A stretch of 64,000 bases of DNA, taken from the NCBI GenBank assembly GCA_037903475.1, contig JBAJFG010000076.1, positions 558,001-622,000 of the forward strand. The letters are read 5' to 3'. Shown in pieces: positions 12,775 to 24,238 of the stretch. Source of the stretch: Ancylostoma caninum. Lineage: Eukaryota > Nematoda > Chromadorea > Rhabditida > Ancylostomatidae. How positions within the stretch are numbered: position 1 is the first letter of the stretch; each line of letters opens with the position of its first letter. The notes under the pieces were generated by a model. The model was given only the letters and a program-made list of their open reading frames with translations, did no database searches and was not told the origin of the DNA. Position numbers and translations under genes: made by a program.

Positions 12775-13789
12775 CTCATCTTCGCGAAGAATATGTACGT
12801 GCGCAACGCATTAATTCGTCATAAAGAGTCGCTCATCCATAACTTCCTTAGAAATAAAAAATAGTCAGATTCCCTTAGGAAACAAGCGGATTCTTCGTAT
12901 CATGGCAAATCAAATGATTCTTAACTTTTACAATGTTGAGGTTGATATTATTCAGAAACGATACTACAAATTTCAGTAGTCGTACTCTGAAAGTGATGGT
13001 CTCAATACTGCTCATTAAACTCGGGATTTTAATAATATTTTCTGTAGTGCAGACAGCTTGAAAAGAAGTTATGGGTATTTAGAGTAGCACTGATATGTAA
13101 AGTATGATTTTTAAGGGAGAATTGAAAAAATGTTTTTAATGAACTTATGGACAAATAACGCTTAGCGACAAATTTATGCTCCGCTCCAGTTTTCTTTCCA
13201 GAAACCTGGAGCAGTGCTGTACATTTTGTTAAAAACACTGCCACCTGGTTTGCTTGCCTATCTACTAGTACTAGTACACAATCTACACTGCTTTCAGTGG
13301 GCGCAACGATGTTACAGTGGCTGAGAAATAGTTTTGCATCTGCAATCCTCAGTGCTTCTTATCCACTTAATATCTCTGTGGAGGCCTACAGATTTGGAAG
13401 GAAAAAAAAGAAGAAAAGCGAAATGATAGCATGAGGGACATTTTTTTTGCTGTATGGGATTACCGTCATTTCGTGAATTTTTCTCGAGAGAGCGGATGAA
13501 AAAAAGATGTCACAAAGATGAATATCTTGGTCAGCAGGGAGCCCGGCGCGAAGAAATTAAATAAAAGTTGTTAGGGAAACAAAAACAGATAATCTTGTAA
13601 TAACAGAATAATGCTGAGTGACTCCAAACAGAAATGCTTGGCCTGTTTGAAAAAGAATTGCAAAATTTTGAAAAATTTTTTTCGCGGGGATTCCTTCTTT
13701 AAACAGCTAAACTGAGAAGCGTGCATAGGTATGTACATATCGTTCAGATGCTATGAAACTGATAAATATATGAGCATATAAAACATGTA

Positions 13790-14050
13790 CAGTGAACGTC
13801 GATGGCGGTCCATCCGTGGCCTTGAGAAGGACGCCGCGCAACCGCACCGCTCGCACAGGGATCGGTCTCATCTGCCGCCGGAATGCTACTCCTAGGGGCT
13901 TTTCTTCCCGATTCGATTGAAAAACCTTAAAACGAGTAGAAAAGCTGTTAGAAATAGCATAACAGCAGCAGGAGATTATGGCGCGAGCGGTGCGGTTGCG
14001 CGGCGTCCCTTTCGAGGCTGCGGATGAGCCACCGCCATTGACGACCACTG
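13790..14050. mobile_element. MITE, family D copy 1 (CAGTG termini, TA target)
   Basis: This 261-bp element has terminal inverted repeats. It starts CAGTGAACGTCGATGGCGG and ends with CCGCCATTGACGACCACTG. It is flanked by TA on both sides. The GC-rich arms contain GCGCAACCGCACCGC. The centre, CTTTTCTTCCCGATTCG...AGTAGAAAAG, is itself nearly palindromic, so the whole element can fold on itself. A second copy lies at 23653-23921. Confidence 0.8.
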
Positions 14051-15576
14051 TATAAACTGTTGAATAAGTAAATGTGTGGGTAAATAAACATGTGGACAAA
14101 TGAATTCAGAAATGATGATAAATGTAAAAATGATATGCTAATGATTGGTAGCATCCTCACGCACCGCGCTCTCATTAAGTATTCCCTCCACAAAGTAGTA
14201 TTCAGAGATTCAAAGGATCTCAAAATCGGTCGTCGAAAATCGTCCAAATCGGCTAGAAACCTCCTTACGCACATTTCTAATCTTTCCCTAGGGTGTTCCA
14301 ATGCTCCTGAGGCAAAATATAACACTTAGCCCTTCCCATCGTGAGAGATGACTCCGGATTTCAATCATTCTCGTTCACTTCTGTGAGAAATTAAGTGTTT
14401 CTAATCGCGCTACCATAAAAAGGGTGTAAAAAGCTTCGACGACATCCCGATTCGCATTCCGCATTTCTCTTCGTGGACTCAGCTACAGTTCCCGTCGGCT
14501 TTTGCTTTCTTTTCGTTTGCACATGAGGTAGTCGAATAAATAATAAGCACAGATACTGATAGGACTCAGATACTGATAGTCTACTGATCCATTACTCCTT
14601 CAGGAACTACAAATTACTGTTCACCTTCCAGTTAAGTTTTTTTTTTTGAGAGCTGAGATTAACGCATCTCTCATCTATCTTCAAAATTTGCGATCTTGGC
14701 TTTCTACACTCCTTTTCCCAATAAAAAGGGCTTTTGGTAGCTAGGATATCAAAAATTTTCCATCTCTAACGAGTACGTTGCGAAGGTACCAATAGCGTCT
14801 TCAGCCGTGCGCATCTTTGACTGCTACTAAACACAGTAATGACCAGAAAGAAATCATCTTCTAAGCTTTTATTCACAAGTTTTTTCTAGGTAAACCTCAA
14901 AACTTCTAGTTGACAACTAACGCAGCTAGGCGCCGCTGGTGGATAGATTTACTAATATCTCCTCTTACGCCATCAAGTTTTTATAAGAGAAAATTTTTCA
15001 CTCAAGAGGTCAAACTCCCTGAGTTTGCACAACCCACATTCAGCTAGAAATTTTTCTTATGAAAATTTGGAAGTGTAATGTGGGCACATAGTACCTGCAA
15101 GAATCAAAAGAGAGTGCGTGGTTAAATTATTTGCCAAAATTAGAAGATTGGATTATTACCTAGAAAGAAGTTATGAATAAAACCTCAGAAGATGATGTCT
15201 TTTTGGCCAATATGTATGTAGACATGATATTACCTCATTGCTCGCTCTTACGACAGCATTAAGAAATAGTTGACTTGTTGAAGGTAGAATTCTACCTCTG
15301 TGTGCAAGGTTTTAGCAGATTCTGAATCTCCTCAACGTGATGATTCCACTGATACACCTAAAACAAGTCCAAATCAAAGATAATTTAGTATTTTAGACAG
15401 CGGTCGACAAGGAATGCTACTAGTTCGATAGCTGTAATAGAATTCTTGTATACTATCCTGCCAGTTTAGGTGAGAGAACAGTGCCAAATATTCTGGGCTC
15501 GGATATATAATTGAGATTACTCATAATGAGAGTTCTTACATAATTAAATTTGCAATTTTCCTGGCACCCATCAGCA
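14051..15576. other. Intergenic, nothing recognised
   Basis: AT-rich sequence with only short, overlapping frames on both strands. No conserved domain, RNA gene or clear repeat boundary was seen. Confidence 0.5.
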
Positions 15577-15643
15577 TGTTTATCCCGGCGTGACGTTGTT
15601 CATACTCAGCTGGTTCTCACCGGTAATCTTGAAGAAATATTAT
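15577..15643 (+). repeat. Dispersed 67-bp repeat, copy 1
   Basis: This segment contains GGCGTGACGTTGTTCATAC and AATCTTGAAGAAATATTAT. It recurs with a few changes in the same orientation at 18592-18656, so it is part of a dispersed element of unknown type. Confidence 0.7.
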
Positions 15644-16120
15644 TCTAAAAATAAGCTTCTCGAGCTTTCTATAACCTCTTCATTGTTTTCGAAAGTTCTT
15701 TAAAAATGTTGAAAAACAACTCTGAGGTGGGATTCTGCTTTTAGGAGCCTGAGAAAATCACTTCAACTACTGTCACTCTCATTTTATTAGAAAGAAAGAC
15801 AAGGAAGTAATAAGTAGAGGAAATATTTTCGTCTTTTCGAATATACTTATATTTATTTATTCGTGATCGAATTAGGTAAAAACAAATCAACCACAAAAAA
15901 AAAACAGGGACGAAATAAAACAACACTGGTAAAACATACACCAACATCATCTACAGCTGACGGTCGAGGGCTACTTTAAATTTTTTGTGGTTGCTCGAAA
16001 AGTAATTGTTTAGATAGTTTAGCATGCTCAGCTCCTATATTTCCTAAGCACGACAGTTTGTTATAGCCACGGCTCAATTGGTAATGCCATAAAGACTTTA
16101 CTGGTAGCTTACATACAGTT

Positions 16121-16132
16121 GCTGTCAAAAGT
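16121..16132 (+). repeat. Direct repeat GCTGTCAAAAGT, left of the Penelope pair
   Basis: GCTGTCAAAAGT recurs at 17828-17839, directly after the right Penelope arm. It may be a target-site duplication, but 44 bp separate this left copy from the left arm, so the interpretation is open. Confidence 0.4.
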
Positions 16133-16227
16133 GTGAACGTTCGACCTTCTTTGAATCTCGGCATAGTGAATACAGTTTTGTTGAATAACTTGAGCAGCAG
16201 AACCGAGATTTTCACAGTCTTTATTCC

Positions 16228-16263
16228 GGCTAACGTTTCGGCGTCGTCGCCTTCGTCAGAGCC
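16228..16263 (-). ncRNA. Hammerhead-ribozyme-like motif, minus-strand Penelope copy
   Basis: Read on the minus strand: stem I GGCT, catalytic box CTGACGA, stem II GGCG-ACGA-CGCC, then GAAACGTT and the stem I partner AGCC. This fits the minimal type I hammerheads reported in Penelope-like elements, where stem III is a tiny ACGT palindrome and the active form is thought to be a dimer. Cleavage would follow the GTT. One extra A lies between the CTGACGA box and stem II, which weakens the call. Confidence 0.55.
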
Positions 16264-16480
16264 TGGAAAGTCAAAACCAAATGTAACATAACCTCCCAAA
16301 CGCCCAATCAGTCCACAAGTTATAATCCAACATGAGAGTAAAATCGAAAAACGAGATCAGTGAAGTAGAACCCGTCAATGCTCACCTAGATAGCCGTTAG
16401 CCGCGATGTAATGGTACCGCCGCGTAGAATAGGTGTGCCGCTACTTGTAAGTAGGGTGCCCCCGCGCCTGACCCCGCAGA

Positions 16481-17293
16481 TCAAAACCCGCAAAGGTCTT
16501 GATACAGAGCCAATTCGTTTGTCACGGCAATGCACTCTTCCTTCCTATTCATTTTGGGATTCCTAGCGGTTATCCAAAACGCTTCTAATGTTCTGCGGGC
16601 TACAATTTCCGGTTCCCACGATAAGATAGTGACAGCCACCTCGAACGAACTGTTTTCATGCCTATGTCTGCGATGAGCCCCCAGAGGTGTAGCTATTCTT
16701 GATCTGTTCATGCCGTCCAGGTGTTCCTTGACGCGGATACACAGTGGACGTCCGGTTTCACCAATGTACTGATCTCCACATGCCTGGCAGGTGATGAGAT
16801 AGACTACGCCTGAGACCATGCAGTCTCCATCCTTGCCGAATGGGCATATAACGCAGTTGGGCGTTATACAGAGCCGATCATAAAGACGATTGCGAACGAG
16901 TTTAGTTTTTAGATTTGCCGGTGGTATCTCTACCACTCTTACGTGATCTTCCAGATCGGCCTTACGTAGACTGGCCCTTACTGCCTTGCTCATTGCATCA
17001 GAGATGAATGGCAAGCAGAAAACGATCTTAGAATTGTCTTCTTCTGTTAGGTTTCTACGTTGAGGAAAATTACCTGATTTTCTAGGCCACTCCTTCTCAG
17101 GGTAACCGTTAATGAGTGCGATGTGTTGGGCCAGTTTTATCGAACTCGCTCGCTCCTGGGCATCGGATGTGACCCTTATGGCTGTTGTAAACATATTTCC
17201 TAGTATAGATTTTTTGATTTTCCTTGGGTGTGCGGAGAGCGAATGGACGATGATGTTTTTGCTGCTGGGTTTTCGATACCATTTTGTCTTGCA
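16481..17293 (-). pseudogene. Penelope-like polyprotein C-terminus with GIY-YIG endonuclease (5'-truncated)
   Basis: An open minus-strand frame of about 270 residues starts without its own initiator at KTKWYRKP and HPRKIKKSIL, as in the region just after the Penelope RT. It continues to a Cys-containing linker (CVICPFGKDGDC) and the GIY-YIG core VVYLITCQACGDQYIGETG. The catalytic arginine helix RPLCIRVKEHL follows, ending in LYQDLCGF and TGA. The domain cleaves target DNA in the family. No RT domain is present, so this is a remnant, although its frame has no stop. The frame is cut at 17300 by the inverted second copy. Confidence 0.85.
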
Positions 17294-17304
17294 CTCCCCC
17301 TCAA

Positions 17305-17523
17305 GAATAGCTACACCTCTGGGGGCTCATCGCAGACATAGGCATGAAAACAGTTCGTTCGAGGTGGCTGTCACTATCTTATCGTGGGAACCGGAAATTG
17401 TAGCCCGCAGAACATTAGAAGCGTTTTGGATAACCGCTAGGAATCCCAAAATGAATAGGAAGGAAGAGTGCATTGCCGTGACAAACGAATTGGCTCTGTA
17501 TCAAGACCTTTGCGGGTTTTGAT
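17305..17523 (+). pseudogene. Second copy of the Penelope endonuclease C-terminus
   Basis: Translation starting RIATPLGAHRRHRHENSS and ending ELALYQDLCGF plus stop matches the last 72 residues of the minus-strand copy. It lies in opposite orientation and has no GIY-YIG core. It is coding relic only. Confidence 0.85.
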
Positions 17524-17739
17524 CTGCGGGGTCAGGCGCGGGGGCACCCTACTTACAAGTAGCGGCACACCTATTCTACGCGGCGGTACCATTACATCGC
17601 GGCTAACGGCTATCTAGGTAAGCATTGACGGGTTCTACTTCACTGATCTCGTTTTTCGATTTTACTCTCATGTTGGATTATAACTTGTGGACTGATTGGG
17701 CGTTTGGGAGGTTATGTTACATTTGGTTTTGACTTTCCA

Positions 17740-17775
17740 GGCTCTGACGAAGGCGACGACGCCGAAACGTTAGCC
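17740..17775 (+). ncRNA. Hammerhead-ribozyme-like motif, plus-strand Penelope copy
   Basis: Same motif as on the other arm: GGCT, CTGACGA, stem II GGCG/CGCC, GAAACGTT, AGCC. Conservation of the whole core in both arms is expected from their near-identity and is not independent evidence for function. Confidence 0.55.
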
Positions 17776-17827
17776 GGAATAAAGACTGTGAAAATCTCGG
17801 TTCTGCTGCTCAAGTTATTCAACAAAG

Positions 17828-17839
17828 CTGTCAAAAGTA
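17828..17839 (+). repeat. Direct repeat GCTGTCAAAAGT, right of the Penelope pair
   Basis: This copy directly abuts the end of the right Penelope arm and runs into the start of the foldback element at 17834. Confidence 0.4.
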
Positions 17840-19509
17840 TTGCAATAAATGGTTTTTCGTGCTTCTTCTAACTTCTTTCACAATAGCCCCAGGCAGTTCA
17901 AATTTCTATTTGAGTTGTAGATACTCATCCGGACTAGAACTAAATAAAAACCTTCCGTTCTCGTGCACTCGTTATTTCATGAATAAATTTTGGTTCACAA
18001 GGGTCGAAATCCATCATTCGGTGAAATTCACATTGTCTCATGAAATGAGCTTCGTCGGTGGGATCTCGCCAAGAATTGGGTTCGCCGCAGCAGATTTAAC
18101 CCATTTATGCCAGTAAGTGCGTATCCGCTGACCAATGGTTCACATCCACGAAGCATACTTGACAGCAGTTTAGCACTGACCAACTACGGAGGTTTCTGCC
18201 ACCCAGCTCGCTCTCAGCTCTATTTAGAGGCTGATGTTACTCCTGACGGTACTCTAGCTCTAGCCAAATCCATTCAATCTTAACGGGTCTCATAACTCTT
18301 TCGAAAACTCCGAATATTACAGCTGGTTTCGGAGCAGTGCGGCACATCGCGGCAAGGAAGTTTTGAATTTTTTTCTTGCTCTAAGTGAGAGATACCCAGT
18401 GACCCCATGGAGGGTTAAGATGTTCCAAAATTCTTAGAATATTACTATATACATGACGCCTCATTCCGCTTCGAATTTGATCAAGAAGGACTTGCTGAAA
18501 TGCAAGGAGTCTCACGAGAAGTCGCCGAGTTGTAGTAATTTGTACGGGTTGTAGAAAGGCTACCTCTAGTTTTTTATAGCTTTTTGTAATCTGTTTATCA
18601 CGGCGTGACGTTGTTCATACCCAGCTGGTTCCCATCAGTAATCTTGAAGAAATATTATATATTATATATATTTATACGGGTTGTAGAAAGGCTACCTCAT
18701 TCGATGCTGGAATTTAATGAACTAAACTGAACAAGTCGTTTTTTTAAAACAAAACACACTAGATAGAGCGTGCAAGCTAATATGGGGAGCAAGAAAACGC
18801 GCATGCTCGTGCTTGCGGTGGGTACCCCTCACTTCTACGCGTTCTGCTTGATCGAATTCAAAGCGGAATGAAGCATCATGTACATATATAGCAATATTCT
18901 AAAAATTCTAGAGCATGTTTGCCATCGATGGGATCACTTAGATATCTTTCTCCTAGAGCAAGAAAAAAATTCAAACTTTTTTTGCCGCGATGTGCCTCAC
19001 TGACTCCTCCGCAACTAGCTGTAATATTCGGAATTTTCGAAAGAGTTATGGGACTTGTTAAGATTGAACAGATTTGGCTAGAGCTGGGGTACCGTCAGGA
19101 GTAACACCAGTTTTTAAATAGAGCTGAGAGAGCGAGCAGGGTGGCAGAAACCTCCGTAGTTGGTCAATGCTAAACTGTGGTCAAGTATTCTTTGCAGATG
19201 TCAACCAGTGGTCAGCCTATACTCATTTTCTGGCATAAATGGGTTAAATCTGCTGCGAAAACTCGATTCTTGCCGAAATCCCACCGGCAAAGCTCATTTC
19301 GTGAGACAATGTGAATTTTACCGAATAATAGATTTCGACCTTTGTGAATAAAAATTTATTCCTGAAATAAAGAGTGCACGAGATTCGGTAGGTTTTCATT
19401 TAATCCTATGTGGTCCTCATGAGTATCTACAACTCATATAAAAATTTGAACTGCCTAGGTCTATTGTGAAAGAAGTTACGCACGAAAAACCATTTGTTGC
19501 AATACTTTT
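17834..19509. repeat. Large foldback element with ~660-bp inverted arms
   Basis: The left arm (17834 to about 18490) starts AAAAGTATTGCAATAAATGG. The right arm (about 18846-19509) is its diverged reverse complement and ends TTGCAATACTTTT. Shared landmarks include AACCCATTTATGCCAG, CCTCCGTAGTTGGTCA and CTTTCGAAAACTCCGAATA with their complements. The spacer (about 18491-18845) carries the dispersed 67-bp repeat and two copies of CGGGTTGTAGAAAGGCTACC. There is no coding region. It may be a foldback transposon or an inverted duplication. Confidence 0.75.
18592..18656 (+). repeat. Dispersed 67-bp repeat, copy 2
   Basis: Diverged copy of the segment at 15577-15643 in the same orientation, lying in the spacer of the foldback element. 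Confidence 0.7.
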
Positions 19510-22500
19510 CTATACAGCCCAGACCACAGAAGTGACCATCCTTTCGAAGGAGGCCTTGACCGCTGTACTCGCCACAGTGTCAGGGCAAAGATGGTCGCAC
19601 TTGTAATTTTCTTATAGGCAATTCCTTATACATATCGAAAGATTTACAATCTTCCAGTGCTCCAATGTTTTGGTGATCTTGTAGAAAAGAAGTTTTTCCC
19701 GACATACTTATGAAATCCAGTTCTCGTGGTTCCGGACTTCCTCCACCTTCTATCTGCTCAGAACATTGCAAACCGGAAAGATAGTGTACTCAGTGAAAGT
19801 TGTTAAAAGATCATATTTAAATGTTATTTGAATGTTGTGTAGTTCTTGTCCGGTAACACACCACCGATTCAACACATGCAAACCTCTTCGATCAATATAT
19901 TGATCTGAAGTTCACATTCGATATGATGAAGCTGTGGCGAGACTCGTGGACGTTCCTAAAAAGGTTTTCATTTTCCAACAACGGACAAGTTTTCTTGAGC
20001 AGAAACATACTTAATCGGTACGACTGCGCTTACATTTCCCTGTCTCAAACTGGGACGGTTGAGAGAATTCACGGAATATTTAGCAAATATGTTTGCTTGG
20101 GCCATTTCTGCTGTAAACAGCAGCTAATTCGAAATTGATGTCTTTAAACGTTCTTATTTACCAAATTTGTCCAAGGTACTCTGCCTCTCTGAATGAATAG
20201 GAGGTCAGAACTTTCTCTGAAGTGTTCATGATCCCGTCCCGAACTGCAGCGTTCTCTGATCACGAATACTGGAACCTAACAGCATAAAATTCTCTTCACA
20301 TATTCAATTTTGTTAGGTTGTTAAGGGGAAAATGGTCTTTCTCTGTAATTTATCAGTACCGGTCCTTCCAAACACTCACTCGCAGCATTTTGACCCAAAA
20401 AAACTGGTGCCATGCTTGTTGATTGATCGATAGCCATTCTTTATATGGAGTGGAACTAACTATGTAGAAAAGCTATGCGATCGCTAAGAATTATTGTCAG
20501 GTCAAGATCTTATCGTCGCGGAAGTTTTTCTAGAAAAGCCTAGGATCTAAGATCGTATCGTAAAGCAACTTGATGTTTTTCGAGGACTTTCGCAGCGCAA
20601 GGGAGAACGCATCTTGCTTCGTTCGAACTCCCTTTTTTATGGGAAGGTTGGGATTTCGTGGAAAGCGCTTTCCAGTTATATGCCTATGTTTTTTTTTAAA
20701 AGCAGACTAGTGATCCAGCAGTTTTTGGTGTAATATTCCTGAAGACTGGCATGATCCGCAAGCTCTGTTAAAATACAAGACATCAACCCCGCCCAGGTTC
20801 CTTCCAGAAACCCCATCAAAGGCAAAAACCTGTCATCCCTTGTTCTTAATTACTCATCTAGAGCAGTGTTGAAGCATTACCTTGTCATTCACTGTGAATC
20901 CAGTTTTCAGGCCGATTTGAAGGGCGACTTCGTCACAATTAGAATTCCAATTTTAAATTTGAGTGTCGACAAGGCACATGGGGTTGATGCGCCAGGGGGC
21001 CCTCATTTTCGGGACATAATGAGCTGTTCTTTTGTGTGTAATGAGATTCTTTCGACACAAAATTTTGCTACTGGTCTTGCAACAATTTTTTGGAGCTGAG
21101 GAGAGGCGAATCTGCTTTCGATGATACTTTTCGATGATAGAATTTTTTGAACCCTTTCACAACTACCGCTCCCTGTCAGGATTCTTCCACGACCGCCACC
21201 GCAGTGTACGTTTCTGGCTGGTAGGGCTCAGGCAGCATCATGTGATTGGATTATTTTGAAGATAATTGGGTTTTTTGTTTTGATGAATGAAGGAAAATTC
21301 TAAAATCTCCAGTGTCTCCGTAGTTCAGAAGAGATTCAGTACACTTTTGTCGCTAAATTGCTACAAAAATGAAATGAGCACCTAGTTTTGTTCAGTTAAA
21401 AAGAGTAAAATGATGGAGAAAAATAAATTAGAATACATAGAGAGACGAAATAACCTAATTAATTTAGGTAGTAGTTTAAGAATTGCCGAGATGATACGAA
21501 AAACTTTTGTAGTTTGAAAAGAAAGTCCTACTGCCGTAATCGAACTTGCGTCAGAGCTGTAATGCTCTTTTCCTCCTTTGGAACCAATTTTTGTTGGCTT
21601 CAAATATTTCTGAAATTTAGTAGGTGCAATAAGATGAGATCCACAAGAGAACCGATGTACTTCTCCACCATCTTCTTTAGTTAGTCAAGGCTGTTTTTTA
21701 ATCATTACAAGGGTAATATTTCATAAATCCAGATTTTTTTCAGCGAAATTGGTGCAAAATGCGAGTTCACTAATCGCCATCTTGAAATTGGTGTATTAAT
21801 GAGTCATTTTCTGCTTTTTCCACTGTAATTTTTTACGCTCACATGTGGATTAATCGTAGCCACGATCCTGTTACGCATTAGGGAAAACGAGTTCTCCTAG
21901 AAAATTACAGATAAAAAAGCCGGCTTCTCACCACGGGCTTGGCTAAGGAGCGGATTGTGACGTCACATCGCAGCGATTTTGTTGAAAATCGCGCTCCTAA
22001 ATAGGCGGTAAACGTCTACGTTTCTAGGAAACGTAGACAAAAGAAGGGTATCAGCTTTCAGGCCTTAAAAAGCAGCTGTGAATGAGTGGTGATTTAAAAC
22101 AAATTCGAAAAGTAGTTACGTTTGCTCCGTTGTTCATTACTCACTAGAGCTTCACCTGAGCTAAGAATCTTCATTGCTCACTATCACGGAAGCTAAAAGG
22201 TTTATCAGTTGGCCCCCAATCACTCCACAACTCAGGTCTAATCGCTGAACCTTGAATTTTAGAGCAGTAAAACGGCGAGAGCCAGCGTAACGCAGTCGTG
22301 ACGTCGTCGCATACCATTAATCAAGTAGCCATATCCGTCGCAAACGGTCTGACCTCGATCTGCTCTGCTCGGCCGGATGGCATAGGTAGGCGTTGACAAA
22401 TCGGGCTGCCGGGGAAGACGTGTGGGCGGCGGCGTGGCCGGCTGCACGTGAAAAACCCGCGGTACTTGAGGTGAAATGAGACGTGTTCCGGTCCATGAGA

Positions 22501-23652
22501 CAATTTCATTGCACCCTCACGTGAGAGTTAGACCTAATTGGAAGGCGTGGTCGCAGAGCTGGGAGTGTCCTCACTGCCCACATTGACAAGAAAATACTCA
22601 GAAAAACGCTGATCACTTATGGAAACCCAGTAAATTCCGGATGAAATTGCTACTTTTTAGGTGAATGGGCAATTTCGGGGTGGGTTTATAATGCCGCATG
22701 TCTACAGCAGAACTCCAAATACCGATTTGTTCCAGAAGCTCTTCTGCTTTGTTTCCTCCTGAGAAGCACCTCTACATAACCTTTAAGAAAACTCTTTGTT
22801 AGGCATTGGAGCAGATTCCCACATTTGTGAGGAACTTCTGCTTTTGTTCAGTCCAGCGCTAGGATCCATGGATGCATAACTAAGGAAATCCAGATGAGCA
22901 TTTATAGGGTAACCAATAAAGCTGACCATCGTTGGTTCAAGCGGTGAATGTTATGAATCCGGCCGTACTCGTGGGATCCCTACAGCGAAAAATTGTTCGT
23001 TTAGCATAAAATGACTAGTTGCTGATGTAAAAAAAAATCCATGATTATGAGGAACTAGCTGATCTCATGCTGCCCTGCATTGTACCCTATCTTTTTCTTC
23101 GGCAGAAACTCTGCTTTTTTCACGTTACTCCTCTCCTCCTTCGTGGCCACCATTGCCCCTTACTTTCCGATATCTTTCGTGCAATTTTTCTGTCCTTCTC
23201 AATTCTAAGATTTCTTGAGGATCAAAACAACTTGTGAACTCACTTGTAATAATAAATTGTTATCTCTAAGGAGATAATATTGATGTTACCGACACTAACC
23301 ATCACCAGGGGAGGTTCGTCTAAGTTAGTATTACCTCGGGTAAGGACCAATCGAAGACTGCGTTTTTTTTTTCAGCAACAGAGCGGGTTCTGCTTACTTG
23401 AAACTCAGTAAAAAAATATATAGTTCCATTGAATTACCATTCGTTCAAGCGCATTGTGGATAGGTACTTAAATTCATGACACGCCATCATTTCTCAATTC
23501 TGAACTACCTCGTTCTATGATGTTTCTATTTTAATCATTTCATTGTTGAAATGAGACAGTTTCTTGCAAAGGTTTTGATTATCTTTGCTGTAACACAGTT
23601 TGATTCTGTTGTTAACACGAGCTTGCTTGTGTGAGTAAATAATTATTACCTA
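19510..23652. other. Intergenic, no supported gene; tandem hairpins at 21973-22038
   Basis: No coding exon or RNA gene recognised. The only ordered structure seen is a pair of perfect hairpins: GCGATTTT/AAAATCGC at 21973-21992, and an 11-bp stem GTCTACGTTTC/GAAACGTAGAC with a 3-base loop at 22014-22038. They lie just after a TGACGTCA palindrome near 21958. Confidence 0.5.
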
Positions 23653-23921
23653 CAGTGGACGGCAATGGCGGTGGCCCATCTGCGACCTCGAGAAGGACGC
23701 AGCGCGACAGCGCCGCGCGCGCCGGGATCGCTGTCTCGCCGCCGGAATGCTATTTCTAGAGTCTTTTCTACCCGATTCAGTCGAAAATCCTTGAAATCGG
23801 GTAGAAAAGCTGCTAGAAATAGCATAAGGACAGCAGAATGCACAGGTTACGGCGCACGCGGCGCGGTTGCGCGACGTTCTTCTCGAAGTCGCAGATGGTC
23901 CAACACCATTGACGTCCACTT
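23653..23921. mobile_element. MITE, family D copy 2
   Basis: A 269-bp element starting CAGTGGACGGCAATGGCGG and ending with CCATTGACGTCCACTT, flanked by TA (23651-23652, 23922-23923). The interior matches the copy at 13790-14050 (GCCGCCGGAATGCTA, CCCGATTCAGTCGAAAA). A family A MITE begins about 10 bp downstream. Confidence 0.8.
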
Positions 23922-23931
23922 TACATGTATA

Positions 23932-24238
23932 GCCAGATAGCTTTGAAGGTGCGTGTGTGACTTTGTCTGTTATTACGACTGCAGTGCGATGTCGGCCGGC
24001 TGATCAATTGGATTGGTCGATGAGAGGGCGTTCCAGGAGATTTTATGCGTCTGCTAGGAGATTTTACTATTTGACAGTAGGAACACATCAAAATGAAGGG
24101 AATCACATCACACCTATGTATTAGGATATATGGAGGATAGTGTAAAAATTGGATGAAACCAGGTGATCAGCCAGCCGACACCAAGTCGCAGCCGTAATTC
24201 CAGACGAAGTCGCAGACGCACTCTTTGAGCTACCAGGC
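23932..24238. mobile_element. MITE, family A copy 2
   Basis: The inverted ends share ATAGCTTTGAAGGTGCGT-like and GACTTTGTCTG-like sequence with the copies at 1815 and 27342. The centre is longer and includes ACAGTAGGAACACATCAAAA, which also occurs in diverged form in copy 1. Boundaries are approximate. Confidence 0.65.

Larger units (their letters stand above)
16177..17827. mobile_element. Penelope-like element: two 5'-truncated 3' ends in inverted orientation
   Basis: The block consists of a longer minus-strand copy (about 17300 down to 16177) joined to a shorter plus-strand copy (17301-17827). The shared ~526-bp ends (16177-16702 and 17301-17827) are near-identical inverted repeats, differing at only a few positions. 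Both encode the C-terminal end of a GIY-YIG endonuclease and the same 3' untranslated region. The reverse transcriptase core is absent from both copies. Such inverted truncated ends are a known insertion product of Penelope-like retroelements. Confidence 0.85.

Noticed and set aside
17112..17522. 136-codon plus-strand frame as an independent gene
   Set aside because: Its second half is the inverted Penelope relic and its first half is antisense of the other copy, so it is a junction artefact.
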